Notes: a model not told the origin generated them from the sequence alone. 64,000 bases of DNA from Paulinella micropora (GCA_019918135.1 WBZZ01004066.1:230001-294000), one strand, 5' to 3'. Shown: positions 21,201-32,910, counted from the stretch's first letter. Program-made: numbers and translations.

Positions 21201-24200
21201 ACGACGGCGGGGGCTACGCGTGCGAGTCCACCCTGGCCGGGGGCCTGTTTACGCTCGCGCGCCAGGACGTGCCGCCCGGCGCGCTGCGGGCGGGCTGCGC
21301 GGTGCTGCGGTCCTACTGCGAGGCCGGCCGCGACTACCAGTGCGGCTGGCCGCTGGCGCCGGCGCCGGCGCCGGCCTTCTGCGCCGCCGGCCCGGCGTGG
21401 CTGAGCGCGCGCTGCTCCGCCGGCGCGCTGTGGTGCGACCCGGCCGGCGCTGACGGGGCCGGCTGCGTGCAGGCGTGCGCGGCCGGCGCCGAGGGGCTGC
21501 CGGCCGGCCTGCTGGCGGCCTGGCTCGCCGCCAGCCGGGCCGCCCCGGGCACGGAGGACGAGGACGACGCGGGCTTCGCCGCGGCCTTCTGGAACACGTC
21601 GGCCACGCCCGCGCTGCTGGCCCGCTACCCGTGGCTGGCCGAGGGCCCGGGCCTGCGCGCGCGGGCCGGCGAGGCCCTGTGCGACGCGTGCCTGGCGCCG
21701 GCCGGCGGCGGCGGCGGCACACTGCCGGCCTCGCGCGTGAGCGTGGACTGGTGCCCGTTCGCGTGCAGCGTCGTCAGCGCCTTCTCGTGCCTGTACCACG
21801 CGCTCGAGTGCCGGGCCGACGGCCCGCGCACGTACGAGTGCTGGTCCACGACGGACCAGCTCGTGTGGTGGGCCCGCGGGGTCGGCGCCGACGTCGTGGC
21901 CCGCGCGGCCGACGCCGGCGATTGCGCGCCGCTGTGGCTGCTCGGCGAGTACTGCCTGTGCCGTCCGCCCCGGCCGCGCTCCGCGGCCGCCGCGGTGGCG
22001 CCCGTGCTGACGAACGCGCGCGCCTGCTTCTACGTCGTCGAGTCGGAACAGCTGTACCTGGCGCCCGGCGAGGTGGCGGCCGAGTGCGGCGGGCCCGCGA
22101 CCGAGGCCGTGCTGGCGGGCCGTTGGGTCGGGGCCTGCGGCCCGGGCGCGGCGGCCGGGGTCACGTGCCTGCTGGGCGAGCGGCAGGGCGTGGACGGCGC
22201 CGGCCTGCCCCAGGCGGGGGCGTCGTGCGCCTGGGGGCAGGGGCGGGGCTCGTGCTCGCTGCCGCTGCCCGCCGCGGTCCTGGACGCCGCCCGGGGGGCC
22301 GCCGCCCGCGCCGAGGCGTGCGCCCGGCTCGTGGCCTGGTGCCAGGCCCCGGACGCGCGCGGCCCGCCCGCCGCCGTGGACCTGGGGCGGGGGTGGCCGG
22401 CGGGCCCGCTCGACGGCGGCCTGCGCACGTACCTGGGCCCCGACGGGCTGCCTCTGAGCAGCAACCGCAGCGGCTGTCCGGCGCTCGCCCGCCCGCGGCC
22501 GGCCCCGGGCTGCCCGGCCGGCCTCAATGTGTCGTGCGGGGCCCAGCTGTGCCAGGCGGCGCTGCCGGCCCAGCCCGCGGCGGCGGACGCGGGGTGGTGG
22601 CAGTGCGTCCGCGCCCACCCCTGGGTTCGGCCGGCCTCGCTGGCGTTCGCGTGCGGCCCGTCACGCGTGGTGTGCGAGGCGGCCCCGAACTCGACGTACT
22701 TGTGCCAAGCGGCGGCCGACGCGCCCTTCCGGCTGCTCGAGTGCCGCCCGCCCGGGTGGTGGCTGCTGCGCCAGCCCGGGGACCTGTGCCAGCTGCTGCT
22801 GCGCGCCTGCCCGTCGGACCCGCCGCCCGCGTCCGCCCAGCCCGGGCTGGGCGCGGACGGCACGTGCGCCCGGAACGCCGACGGGGCCTGGGCCCCGGCC
22901 CCGGGCGCCGTGGCGGCCTGGCTGAACGCCTCGCGCTGGGGCGTGAGCCTGTGCCGCCCGGCCGTGGGGGCGTGGCCCGGCGGCGGTTGGCGCTCGCCGC
23001 CCGGCTGTGCCCCCCAGCCCGGCGGAGCCGGCGCGGCGGCCCGCGCCGGGCTGGGCGGCGGTGGCGGACGGGGTGGTGGGCGCGTGCGGCGAGCTGGCGG
23101 TCCGGTGCGTGCCGCAGGACTTCTGCCGCGGGGTGCAGTGCTTCGCCGACTGCGAGGCCGCGGACACGTGCGCGCTCACGGGGCTGCCGGTCCTGCGGGG
23201 CTCGGCGCGCTGGCTCGCGGCGCTGGAGGAGCGGTGGCTGGCCGGGCTCGCGCGCGGGGCCCCGCCGGGCCAGGACCCGCCGCCGCCGCCGTCCACGGCG
23301 GCCGGCCTGGCGGGCTGCTGGCTGCCCGCGGACGCGCTGGCCGACCCGTGCGGCAGCCTGCGGACCGGCTGCCACGCCGCGTGCGGCACGGCCTGGCCTG
23401 ACGACTCGTCGCAGCCCGCCGGGGCCGCGGGGGAGGTGGGGGCGGACGGCTGCCTGCGCGCCTTCTACCTGCAGTCAGTGCTGCGCTGCGGGACCACGGA
23501 CGTCGAGTGCCAGGCGCTGGACGGGCCCCTGGCGCAGCGGCTGCCCCCGGCGCTGCGGGACGAGCTGCCGCCCGGCCCGCGCCGGGGTGGCTGTGGTGCC
23601 AGAGCGTGGCCGGGCCCGGGGCCACGGCCAACGTGTCGTGCCTGGCGCCCGCGCGGGGCCTGGCGCTGGCTCGCGACCGCTGCCAGTTCCTGGCGCGCGC
23701 GTGCGCCGGCCACGCGGGCCTGCTCAGCTGCGCCGAGGGGTGGGCCCGCGACGCCTGGACGGACCCCTTCTGCACGAGCCGGGCCCGGCGCAGCGTGGCC
23801 GCCGACCCCTGGAGCAGCTCCAGCCTGGTGGGCTGCGACTGCGGCGCGCACTGGTCGCCCGACGGCCTGGCGCTGCTGCCGCGTGCGCTGCGCGACGCCA
23901 ACTGCTACGCGGCGCAGTCGTCGTTCCAGCTGACCCCGCCGCTCAGCGACCTGGCGGCCTGCGCGGCAGCGCGCGACCCGGGCCCCGGGCTCACGTGCCG
24001 GTCGCGCGGGCTCGTGTCCCCCGACGAGTTCTTCCTGCTCTGGCTCGCGCCGCACTGGCCGGCCGTGCGCGAGCGCGGCCTGCTGCTGGAGCACTACTTG
24101 CGCGGCACGGAGCCGTGGGGCTCGCTGCCGCCGGCGCCCGACGCGGGGCTGGCGCGCTTCCTCCGCGGGCTGTGGGCCTGGGGCGGGGCGCCCGCCGCCA

Positions 24201-26377
24201 GCGCGCTCGTGTTCGCCGACGTGCTGCGCGCCGAGGCCGGCGGCCTGCGGCGCGCGCGGCGCTACTGGTGCCTGGGGGCGGCCGACGACGGCGGCGCCGT
24301 GCCCGTGTGCGCCACGCGGCCGGGCCAGGGCCTGCCGCTCTGCACCGTCCACTGCCCGCCGGCCAAGTGCCGTTCGGGGCGAACGGCACCGGCCCCGTGG
24401 GCAACGGCACGGCGGGCGAAGGCGCGGTGGGCACGCGCTGCTGCCCGCCGGCGGCCGGCGGGCCGTGCCGCGACCTGGCGCCGCCGCCCGCGCCCGGCTG
24501 GGCGTACGCGGAGCAGCGGGACTGGTGCTGGCTGCAGGTCCCGGGCCTCGAGCGCGGGCCCTTCCGCCGGCCGGGAGACGGGGAGTGGGCCCTGGCGCCG
24601 CACCCCTGGCGCGGGGCGCGCGCCTGCCGGCCCAACCTGTGGGCCGAGCGGACGGCCTGGGCGGAGCCCGTGCTCGGCGCCGCGTCGGCGTTCGAGGCGC
24701 CCGATTCGGCCCTGGTCCGCTGCCACGGCGACGTGCGCTGCCACGGCGTGGTGTTCGTGGCCGACGGCGGTACCTTCTACAGCGACCGCCCCCTCAACTT
24801 TCCGCTCGCCTTTTTGCAGGAGCACGACCCCGGCCGCCGCCACGCCCACGCCACGGACCGCGGGGGGCGCTACTTCTTGCACCCGGTGCCCGACGACGCG
24901 CTCGAAGTGGAGGGCGACCTCCTGGTGCGCCCGACCGGCCTGTTCCTCTCGCTGACCCGGACGCTGGACCGGCGCCTGAACCAGCGCTGCGACCGCTTCG
25001 GCTGGTCGCTGGACACGCCCTGGGCGGCCCGCGACCGGCGCCCGGCCACCCGCGCGCGTGCGCTCGTGGTCCTGCGCGAGCGCTGGCGTGCCCTGCAGCG
25101 CGAAGCCGGCTGGTCCGCCCCCGACGACCAGCTGCTGGCGCTGCACCAGAGCGGCGGCTGCGCCGGCTGGCTGGCGCAGCTCTGCCCGGGCGCCGGCGGC
25201 CGAACCAGTCGCGGCGCCAGTCGCGCCGCCAGTCGCCGCCGGGACCAGTCCCCCCCCCCCCCCCCCTGCCCCCCGTGGCCCGCGTGCGCCGCCACCGCCC
25301 GCCGTGCTGCCGGGCGCGAATCCTGCGAGCTACGACGCGGCGCGTACGCGCTCAGTACTACCGGCGCTGCACACGCTCGTCCCCGGCCGCCGGTTCCGGC
25401 CTTCCGCAGCGCCGAGCTCGAGGACGACGACCTCCGGAGCACGGGGGCGGGGGAGGACACCTACCGCGCCGAGGTGCGGCGCTGGTTCCTGGCCTGGGAC
25501 CTCGAGCGCGAGGCCGTCCGGGACGCGCTGCTCGTCCGCCACGAGTACGAGGCACGCCGCGCCCGGGCGCGCCGCTGCTACGAGGCGCCGGCGGCCCCCC
25601 TCGCGCGCCGCGGGCTGCCACGGCCTGGCTCCTGCTCGAGCCGCCGTGCTGGCGCAGTGGGGCCTGCCGGCCGGCTGCCGCACGTCCGAGGACGGCCTGG
25701 CGGGGGCCGCGCCGGCGTCCGACCACTGCGGTTTCTCGGCGGACGGCGCCCGCTTCTGGCCGGGCGAGGAGGAGCTGGCTGCCGTCGTGGCGCAGACGGA
25801 CGCAAGCGCTGGGGCCAGCTCGCCCTGGGCGCGGTTCCGCCGGGGTACGCACCCCCTGGCGTTAGCCGAGGTGGAGCCGCACGAGCTGCTGCGTTACCAC
25901 GCGCCGCGCTTCGTGGGCGGCCTGGCCGTCGCGGCCGTGGTCGGGCCGGGCGTGAGCGCCAGCTACGACCTGGGCTGGCAGGGCGCCGCCGAGTACCTGC
26001 ACGCGGACCCGCTGCCGCTGTGCCGGCCGGACGTGCTGGGCCCGCGCCAGCCCTGCGCCCGCCTGGCCCCGGACCGCGCCGCCGCCTGGTTCGGCTATCT
26101 GGCCTGGCGCCAGTGGGTGCTGCTCGAGGCCTTTACGCACGGCGAGGCGCGCCTCGCCCCCGGCCAGCCCTTCTGCGACCGCCTGGACCTGCCGCTGTGG
26201 CGCACGGAGCCCGTGCTCGCGCTCGGCGCCTCGCACGCCTGCGCCGTGCCCCTGTGCCCGCTGCCGCTGGCCCCGGGCTTCGACTGGGCCGCCGCGGCGC
26301 GCGCCGCGGCGCCCGCCGGCGCCGCCTGGTGGGCGGGCTCAGTAGCCCCGGGCTCGGTGGTGTTGCTCTTTGACTAG
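18201..26377 (+). CDS. giant secreted cysteine-rich glycoprotein (EGF, FG-GAP-like)
   Basis: The ATG at 18201 gives a signal-peptide-like start (RRSWAPAGVLWLVAAASA). Coding character then runs for over 8 kb. Recognisable parts are a calcium-binding EGF module near 18795-18890 (DVDECGEGTHDCSPLADC), a repeat resembling integrin FG-GAP/VCBS near 19265 (DDDGHDDLVLL), another EGF-like piece near 20400 (SAACALVQGWPRCVCAAGW) and many Cys/Trp-rich repeats with sequons to the end. There is no clear membrane anchor. At about 2,700 residues it would be among the largest proteins here. Several frame changes interrupt it (about five or six). It is a tandem partner of the EGF-type gene upstream; both may form a surface coat or attachment fibres. 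Function is inferred. Confidence 0.6.
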
Positions 26378-26647
26378 GTACCTCGGGCCGCGCCCGGCGT
26401 GGCCCAGGCGGTCGAACGCGGGAAGGGGAGGGGAGGCACGACGGGGGAGAGGAGGTGGTCCTCCTGCCTCCGCCCCTTCCCTGCCCCCTCCCTGCCGGGG
26501 CCCCGGCGGCGGCCCAGAGGAGGCGGGAGAGGGAAAGCTCCCCCGGCCACCCCTGGGCAGCCGCGAGCCCCCGCCCGGCGTCCCCTCCCGCGAGTTCCTG
26601 CCTTAGGACACATTAGGTCGGTCCTGGCACCACCCAGCGCGCCCCCG
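26378..26647. other. intergenic upstream of the ERCC4 nuclease gene
   Basis: Purine-rich then GC-rich gap of 270 bases. The long frame that crosses it into the nuclease gene has no ATG until 26648. No promoter box was recognised. Confidence 0.4.
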
Positions 26648-27994
26648 ATGCTGACGACGCCCCCAGACGCTGCCGCCGCCGAGCGTGTCCCGCTGCCGCC
26701 GCCACCAGGCGCGGGAGCCGCCGGGCCTGCCCCGCTGCTCCCGGAGGGCGCGGGAGCCGAGCGTGCCCCACCGCCGCCGCCGGCGGGCGCGGGAGCCGGG
26801 CGTGCCCTGCCGTCGCCACCGCCGGCGGGCGCGGGAGCCGAGCGTGCCCCGCTGCTGGGCAGTGCGGCCGCGGCCGCGACGGCCGAGCTGGCCCTGTCGT
26901 ACTGCCCGGCGAGCGCGCGTGCCGGGTTGGGGCGCTGGCTGCGACAGGGCTCGGCCTGCGGCACGGAGCCCAAGACGGCCTTCTGGCACCAGTTCCTGCT
27001 GCAGACGGGCTGGCAGGCGGCGGTCGTCCAGGCGCAGCACCTGCCCGGGGTGGCCACCAGCGCGGTCGAACACTACCGGGAGGAAGCGGCGGCCGAACTG
27101 GCGCGCTTGTCCCCGGGCCCGCTGCCGCCCGCCGCCTGCGTCCTGGTCGTGGACAGCCGCGAGCGGCAGCTGGCGGCGCTGCTCGGCCCGCTCCCTTTCG
27201 CCCGCCGCGAGGCGCTGGCCGTGGGGGACGTGGAGTTCCGCTGGGAGGGCCGCCCCGCGCGCGTCTGGGAGCGCAAGCGCGCGGACGACGCACTGCAAGC
27301 CCTGCACAGCGGCAAGTTTACCAAGCAGCGCGAGGCGCTGCGGGCGGTGTGGGCTCAGCGGCCGGGGTGCGCGTGCTACCTGCTCGAGTCGCCGGGCTGG
27401 CTCCTGGCCCCCGCCGCTCGCTGCGAGGACCCCGCGCTCCGGCCCCTGAAGCGCGCGCGTGTCCTGACCCTGGGCGGTGCCCAGCCGGCCAGGGAGCGCC
27501 TGCGCACGCTGCGCTCGCTCGCCAGCAGCCTGGCCGCCAAGGACGGTTTCCCTGTCCTCGAGAGCGCGCACGTGCTGCACACGGCCGTGCTCGTGCTGTC
27601 ACTGTTCCGCGCCTGGGCCTCACTGCCCGCACCCCTGCGGCCCCCCCCGGGCGTGGGGGCGGACGCGCTGGACGACGCGCGCGCAGTGAAACGGGTCAGG
27701 CAGCACCGGGGGGCCGGGCCGGGCGGCGAGCGGCGGGCGCTGTACGGGGCCGTGCGCGGCGTGAGCCCCGGCGTGGCGCGGGCCGTGCAGGCGCGCTTCC
27801 CGGCGCCCGGGGACCTGCTGCGGCACTGCCGCCGCCTGGGCGCCGACGCCGCGTGCCGGGACCTGGCGGACGTCCCCGTCCCCGCGGCCGCCGCGAGCGG
27901 GCGGCCGCGGCGGGTGGGGCCCAAGGTCGCACGCCGGCTGCTGTGCCGGCTCGGCGCCCGGGAGGTGTGCTCGGGCGTGGACTGTGACTGTTAG
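26648..27994 (+). CDS. ERCC4-domain (XPF/MUS81-type) structure-specific nuclease
   Basis: The frame from ATG 26648 encodes 448 residues. The first 75 are Pro/Ala/Gly repeats (PPPPAGAGAERAP). The nuclease core starts near residue 164 (CVLVVDSRERQ) and carries GDVEF at about 193 and VWERKRADD at 206-214, which fits the GDxnERKx3D catalytic signature of ERCC4 nucleases. The C-terminal third has helix-hairpin-helix-like sequence (GVSPGVARAVQARFP and VGPKVARRLLCRLG). Such enzymes cut branched or flapped DNA. ERCC4-type nucleases are known from many Nucleocytoviricota, where they are thought to resolve replication and repair intermediates. The frame looks whole. Confidence 0.85.
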   Translation: MLTTPPDAAAAERVPLPPPPGAGAAGPAPLLPEGAGAERAPPPPPAGAGAGRALPSPPPAGAGAERAPLLGSAAAAATAELALSYCPASARAGLGRWLRQGSACGTEPKTAFWHQFLLQTGWQAAVVQAQHLPGVATSAVEHYREEAAAELARLSPGPLPPAACVLVVDSRERQLAALLGPLPFARREALAVGDVEFRWEGRPARVWERKRADDALQALHSGKFTKQREALRAVWAQRPGCACYLLESPGWLLAPAARCEDPALRPLKRARVLTLGGAQPARERLRTLRSLASSLAAKDGFPVLESAHVLHTAVLVLSLFRAWASLPAPLRPPPGVGADALDDARAVKRVRQHRGAGPGGERRALYGAVRGVSPGVARAVQARFPAPGDLLRHCRRLGADAACRDLADVPVPAAAASGRPRRVGPKVARRLLCRLGAREVCSGVDCDC

Positions 27995-28147
27995 GGGGGT
28001 GGGGGCTGCCCCCGCACGCGCCTGCCCCCCCCCCCCCCCCCGCCCGCCGGGCGTCGGCGGCGTTCTTCTCTCCCCTCTGGATCTAATGGGTAAAACATAA
28101 AACCATCTCTCTCCTCCCCATCAAAAGACTCAACAAAAAGCAACCTG

Positions 28148-29086
28148 ATGGCGTGCCAGGACTGTGACAGCGGGCCCGGGGGCCAGCCAGTTGATTTTGG
28201 CGTCCACGCCCAGGCCGACAGAGAAAGAAGAGAAATCCACGAACAGGCTAAGCGTAAGCTGGATAAGGAGATAGCGGATCTGAGCGCAATGGTGAAGAGT
28301 CTTGGTGACCACGACAGTTATTTCTACGAAGAAACTTGGACACTGATGGATAAGCTACGGCTTTGGTATACAACGGACCGGTACGACGACGATTTCCGTC
28401 CCGCTGCTGAAAGTTTTTCTGATTTCTGGTGGGCCAAGCCAGACTCTGCACTGTATCGCGGAGAGGACCCAAGCGGCAGAGCGGAGGTGTTGAGAGCTCT
28501 GTTGGATGTTCTCACACAGATCAGGAAGCTCAGGCCCCAGATACTGCCCTCTGTTAGATTCGACCGTCTTTTGGACGCGGTGAAAGTGCAAACAGGCAAG
28601 GCTGAGAAAGTGGTGGCACAAATCGCACTTTTGCGCAGGAAAATCGGGCCGGGCAAGAAAATGCTTGAATCCCTCGCCCGCCAAGAGGCAGCGGCACAGG
28701 AAAAAGTGCAACAAACAGAAAGCGGAATTGAAGCAAAATATACCAGCCAGCTCCAGTATAGTGCCATGGCGGAGGTTACACGGGAATTGGAACAAGTGGG
28801 AGGGAAAGCAGAAGCCCTGCGCCGGTTAATTGACGACTGGGGACAAGGACAGGGCATCGACTCTGTGAGCGCGGCGGAGACAGAGCTTCGAACTGCAAAC
28901 GAAAGATTGGAAACAGTCTGCAGAGAGGCTAATGAAGAACACCAACAAAGTACAAACTACGGCACCGGGGGTGCCCCCTCCGCAAAGTATACCGAGCTAG
29001 CTACAGCAGCGTCTTGGCTCCAGCGTCTGGTCAAGGAGCTAAGCCTGAAGCGCGATCTTTTGGCTGACTTGGAGAAAGTGTCGTGA
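28148..29086 (+). CDS. coiled-coil protein, 312 residues, unknown
   Basis: The frame starts MACQDCDSGPGGQPVDFG and is mostly helical. Residues 25-55 (HEQAKRKLDKEIADLSAMVK), 150-215 (EKVVAQIALLRRK, QEAAAQEKVQQTESGIEAK) and 240-310 look like coiled coils. There is no signal peptide or membrane segment. The DNA is clearly less GC-rich than the neighbouring nuclease gene and uses more A/T-ending codons, so it belongs to a second compositional class within the insert. AATAAA follows at 29194-29199. Unknown family; a structural or scaffolding role is a guess. Confidence 0.7.
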   Translation: MACQDCDSGPGGQPVDFGVHAQADRERREIHEQAKRKLDKEIADLSAMVKSLGDHDSYFYEETWTLMDKLRLWYTTDRYDDDFRPAAESFSDFWWAKPDSALYRGEDPSGRAEVLRALLDVLTQIRKLRPQILPSVRFDRLLDAVKVQTGKAEKVVAQIALLRRKIGPGKKMLESLARQEAAAQEKVQQTESGIEAKYTSQLQYSAMAEVTRELEQVGGKAEALRRLIDDWGQGQGIDSVSAAETELRTANERLETVCREANEEHQQSTNYGTGGAPSAKYTELATAASWLQRLVKELSLKRDLLADLEKVS

Positions 29087-29193
29087 GTTTGGAGCTTCAA
29101 TAAGGCGTACGATGCTGCCGGTGACACGAGTGAGTGGGGGCGATTCGGCAGTAGCGTGAGCGCCACGCGGTCTTTGTCGTTGCCTTTTTACTA

Positions 29194-29199
29194 AATAAA
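29194..29199 (+). terminator. AATAAA polyadenylation-type signal
   Basis: AATAAA lies 108 bases beyond the coiled-coil gene stop, in a local AT-rich patch (CCTTTTTACTAAATAAACC). Confidence 0.5.
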
Positions 29200-29326
29200 C
29201 CCCGCCGGCTGCTCTTTCCCTCCTTTTTTCTCACCCCCCCCCCTCCCGAGGTTGGTAGGGATAGTGTCCTGTCCGCCGGTTGGCCGCTGGCGCGGCCGAA
29301 GCCCCGCACGAGCGAGAGCCGGGGGT

Positions 29327-31076
29327 TCAGGCCCAGGAGGGGAGGAGGGAAAGGACGGCGGCGGCTTGGTGCAGCCCCCCCCTTGCATAAGAGAGTCCCT
29401 CTACTTGTAAGGCCGGCCGTGCGCGCAACAGCTCTTGTACCGCTCCGCGCGTGATCTCATTGCACCCGGTCAGCCCGAGGCGTTGCAGCCCGTGTTTGGT
29501 GCGCAGCTTTCGCAGCCCCTTGTCCGTGAGCCAGCCGGAGTAGCTAAGGTCCAGCTGCTCCAGCCCGGCCGGCAGCTTCGACAGACCCTGTTCGGTGAGC
29601 CCGCGGCGCTGGCTGAGCAAGAGCCGCCGCAGCCCCCGTAGTTGTCCCAAGTATGCCAGTCCGCGGTCGGTGAATTGGTTGTGTCCGCTGAGCCTAAGCT
29701 GCCGAAGCTGATGCAACGCCCGCAGGCACGCCAGCCCCTCGTCCTGGAGTAAGCGGCAGCCACACAGATCGAGCTCCTCCAGGCTGTGCGGCAGCCTCGA
29801 CAAATCCTGGTTGGTGAGTTTAGCACAGCCGTTCAGATCAAGTCGTCGCAACCTCTGCAGCGGCTGCAAGTGCGCCAGCCCGGCGCCGGTCAGCCAACCG
29901 CTGAAGCCAAGCCTGAGCTCCTCTAGGTTAGGCAGCTGCTCTAGCTCCCCGTCGGTCAAGCCGGAGCACTGGCTGAGATCGAGCTGCCGCAAGGACGGCA
30001 GCGTTGGCAGGTGTCTTAGCCACGGGCTTTGCAGGTTGGAACAACCCGCGAGGTTCAGCCGTTGCAAGCGGCGGAGGGCCCCCAGGTGCCACAGCCCGGC
30101 GGCCGAGAACCCCGAACAGAACTTCAAGCCCAGACCCTGCAGGTCCGGCAGCGTCTGCACGAGGCTAGCCAGCCCGGCGTCGGTCAGCCAAGCACAGTGC
30201 ACGAGGTCCAGCTGCCGCAGGCCGGCAAGCTGCCGCAGGCCCGGGATCACGGCGGAGGTGAGCCTCTGGCAACTGCGGAGGCTGAGCTTCTCGAGGCCGT
30301 GCAGCCCCTGCAGCCCCTGTAGCAGCACCTCATCGGTCAGATCGTTATCGTCCCCCTCGAGGCGCAGTACCCGCAGGCCGGCCAGCTTCTGCCCCAGGTC
30401 CTTGAACCCACGCACGGTCAGGCAGGCGCAGAATTTGAGGCTGAGGTGCTGCAGGCCGGGCAGCTCGGTCAGCTGCTGCAGCCCGTGGTCGTCGAGCCTG
30501 GTCGTGTCAACCTCCAGGTACCGGAGGCCCCGTAGCTGGGACAAAGTGGCGCCAGTCAGCGGCCCGCATGCGATGAGCTCCAGCTTCCGCAAGTCGCGCA
30601 GCCGGGCTAGGCACGCCAACCCGTGGTCGGTGACTTGGTCGCTGTCGCCAAGCCGGATCTGCTGGGTCCCGGGAAAGGCCCGGATCTGCTGGGTCCCGGG
30701 AAAGGCCCGGGTCGCGCTCTCGAGGGCCGCGTCGGTGGCGCCCTCTAGTTCCAACCTCTGCACCATGAGGCCCGGGAACCGGCGGCCCTGCAGGGCCGCC
30801 AGCCCGCTCGCCTCGAGCACCAGCAGGGGCACTTCGAGCCGGGCGGTGGCCCAGGCGTCGCCGGCTACGGCTAGAAACCGGGCGCCGTCCGCCGCGGTGA
30901 CGAGGCGCAGCGCCGGGCAGCGGAAGCGTGTCCAAGTGCTAGGCCGGAGCAGCAGCCCGCGCCACTCCGGGCACGTGGCGGCCAGGCCCGGCAGCCCCGT
31001 CCAGCCCAGGCTGTCCCTGAGCGCGGCCCACGCCGCCAGGGGCGGGCCGCCCTGGCCCCCTTCCCGTGGCGTCCAT
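29327..31076 (-). CDS. F-box / leucine-rich-repeat protein, copy 1
   Basis: The minus strand encodes a long series of RNI-type leucine-rich repeats of the form LRQLDLSQCSGLTDGELEQL. There are more than 15 repeats of about 24 residues, as in FBXL proteins and their viral relatives. The upstream part (about 30840-31070) encodes an F-box-like segment like that of copy 2 (AAWAALRDSLGWTGLPGLAA). F-box proteins recruit substrates to SCF ubiquitin ligases, and giant viruses use families of them. A short in-frame duplication (AFPGTQQIR twice) is visible near 30660-30710. About one break lies in the N-terminal part. Confidence 0.75.
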
Positions 31077-31311
31077 GACTGGCGGCATCCTCTTTTGACT
31101 ACCTAAGCCCCGCCCCCCGCCTTTCTCCTCTTCTCTCTTCCCTTCCCCCTCCTCCCTCGCCGGTCCCGTGCGCCTACCGGCCGCCGCCCCGGTGGCTGTG
31201 CCAGAGCGTCCCCCGCGGTCGATAGGGGCGGTGTCGTGTCCGCCGGTTGGTCGCGCCGGGCCCAAAGCCCGCGCGGACGAGGGCCGGTGGAGAGGGCTCC
31301 TCGTACCCGTG

Positions 31312-32910
31312 CTAGGGCCACCAGCCCTCTACCTGGAGGGCGGGCCGCGCGCGCAACAGCTCGTCCACCGCGCCGCGCGTGATCCCTTCGCACCTTTCCA
31401 GCCCGAGGCGCTGCAGCCCGTGCCTGGTGTGCAGCTGCCGCAGCCCCTCGTCCGTGAGCCACTCTGAGTAGCTAAGGTCGAGCTGCTCCAGGCCATGGGG
31501 CAAGTTCTCCAGCCCTGCTGCCGTGAGCCCGCTGCGGTAACGGAGACAGAGCCGCCGCAGCCCCCGCAGGTCCTGCAAGTGCGCCAGCCCGTCGTCGTTG
31601 AGTTGGTCGTACCCGCCGAGCTTGAGCTGCCGCAGATTCGTCAAGTGTGTCAGGCGGCTCAGGCCCTCGCTGTCGAGCCGACGGCAGCCGCGCAGGTCGA
31701 GCTCCTCCAGGCAGTGCGGCAGCTTCGACAGACCCTCGTTCGTGAGACCGGAACAACCGCTCAGCTCAAGCCGCCGCAGCCCGGTCCGACCCCGCAGGTG
31801 TTCCAGCCCGGCGTCGGTCAGCCAGCGGTTGAATCCGAGCTTGAGTTCCTCCAGGCCTAGCGGCAGCCGCGCTAGCCCCTCGTTGGCCAAGCCGGAGCAC
31901 TGGCTGAGATCGAGCTGCCGCAAGGCCGGCAGCTCTTGTAGGTGTGCCAACTCCTGGCTGGTCAGGGTGGCACACCACGCAAGGTTCAGCCGCCGCAAGC
32001 AGCCGAGGGTCCGCAAGTGCGGCAGCCCTGCGCCAGAGAACCCCGAGCAGAACTTCAGGTCCAGACCCTGCAAGCCCCGTAGTCCCCGCAGGTCTCTCAG
32101 CCCGTCGTCGGTCAACCAAGCACAGTAGGAAAGGTTCAGCTCCAGCAGGCCCTGGCCCAGGCTCTCGCCCAGGCCCGAGAGCACTGCGGCAGTGAGCCCC
32201 CCGCAACTGCGGAGGCTGAGCTTCTCTAGGCCGTGCAGCCCCTGTAGCGCCCGCAGCAGCACCTCGTTGGTCAGACCATCGCAACCCTCGAGGCGCAGCG
32301 CCCGCAGGCCGGCCAGCTGCCCCAGGCCCTGGAACCCGAGATTAGTCAGGCTCTGGCAGAATCTGAGGCTGAGGTACCGGAGGTCTCGTAGCTGGGGCAA
32401 GGTGGCACCAGTCAGAGGGCCGCAGCAGACTAGCTCTAGCCTCCGCAGGTCGCGCAGCAGCCGGGCTAGGCCTGCCAGCCCGTCGTCGGTGGCTTGGGTG
32501 GCATCGCAAAGCCGGATCTGCTGGGTGCCTGGGAAGGCCCGGGCCGTGCTCTCGAGGGTCGCGTCGGTGGCGCGCTCTAGCTCCAACCTTTGTACTGTGA
32601 GGCCCACCAACCGGCGGCCCTGCAGGGCCGCCAGCCCCTCCGTCCCCAGCCGCAGCGACGGCACGTCCAGCCGGGCGGTGGCCCAGGCGTCGCCTGCTAC
32701 GGCCAGAAACCGTGCGCCGTCTGCCGCGGTGACGAGGCGCAGCGGCGGACAGCGGAAGCGTGCCCAGCTGCTAGGCCGGATCAGCAGCCCGCGCCACTCC
32801 GGGCACGTGGCGGCCAGGGCCGGCAGCCCCGCCCAGCCCAGGCTGTCCCTGAGCGCGGCCCACGCCGCCGGGGGCGGCCCGCCCTGGCCCGCGGCCTCCG
32901 CGGCTCGCAT
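31312..32910 (-). CDS. F-box / leucine-rich-repeat protein, copy 2
   Basis: An uninterrupted 532-residue frame from the ATG at 32910. Residues 10-60 form the F-box-like part (AAWAALRDSLGWAGLPALAA, then CPEWRGLLIRPSSWARFRCP). Residues about 75-525 are RNI-type leucine-rich repeats (LEKLSLRSCGGLTAAVLSGL, LEELDLRGCRRLDSEGLSRL). It is the best-preserved member of a tandem family with copies at 29327-31076 and 33376-35173. A likely role is substrate choice for a host ubiquitin ligase, by analogy with F-box proteins of giant viruses and poxviruses; no partner can be seen here. Confidence 0.85.
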   Translation of the reverse strand: MRAAEAAGQGGPPPAAWAALRDSLGWAGLPALAATCPEWRGLLIRPSSWARFRCPPLRLVTAADGARFLAVAGDAWATARLDVPSLRLGTEGLAALQGRRLVGLTVQRLELERATDATLESTARAFPGTQQIRLCDATQATDDGLAGLARLLRDLRRLELVCCGPLTGATLPQLRDLRYLSLRFCQSLTNLGFQGLGQLAGLRALRLEGCDGLTNEVLLRALQGLHGLEKLSLRSCGGLTAAVLSGLGESLGQGLLELNLSYCAWLTDDGLRDLRGLRGLQGLDLKFCSGFSGAGLPHLRTLGCLRRLNLAWCATLTSQELAHLQELPALRQLDLSQCSGLANEGLARLPLGLEELKLGFNRWLTDAGLEHLRGRTGLRRLELSGCSGLTNEGLSKLPHCLEELDLRGCRRLDSEGLSRLTHLTNLRQLKLGGYDQLNDDGLAHLQDLRGLRRLCLRYRSGLTAAGLENLPHGLEQLDLSYSEWLTDEGLRQLHTRHGLQRLGLERCEGITRGAVDELLRARPALQVEGWWP

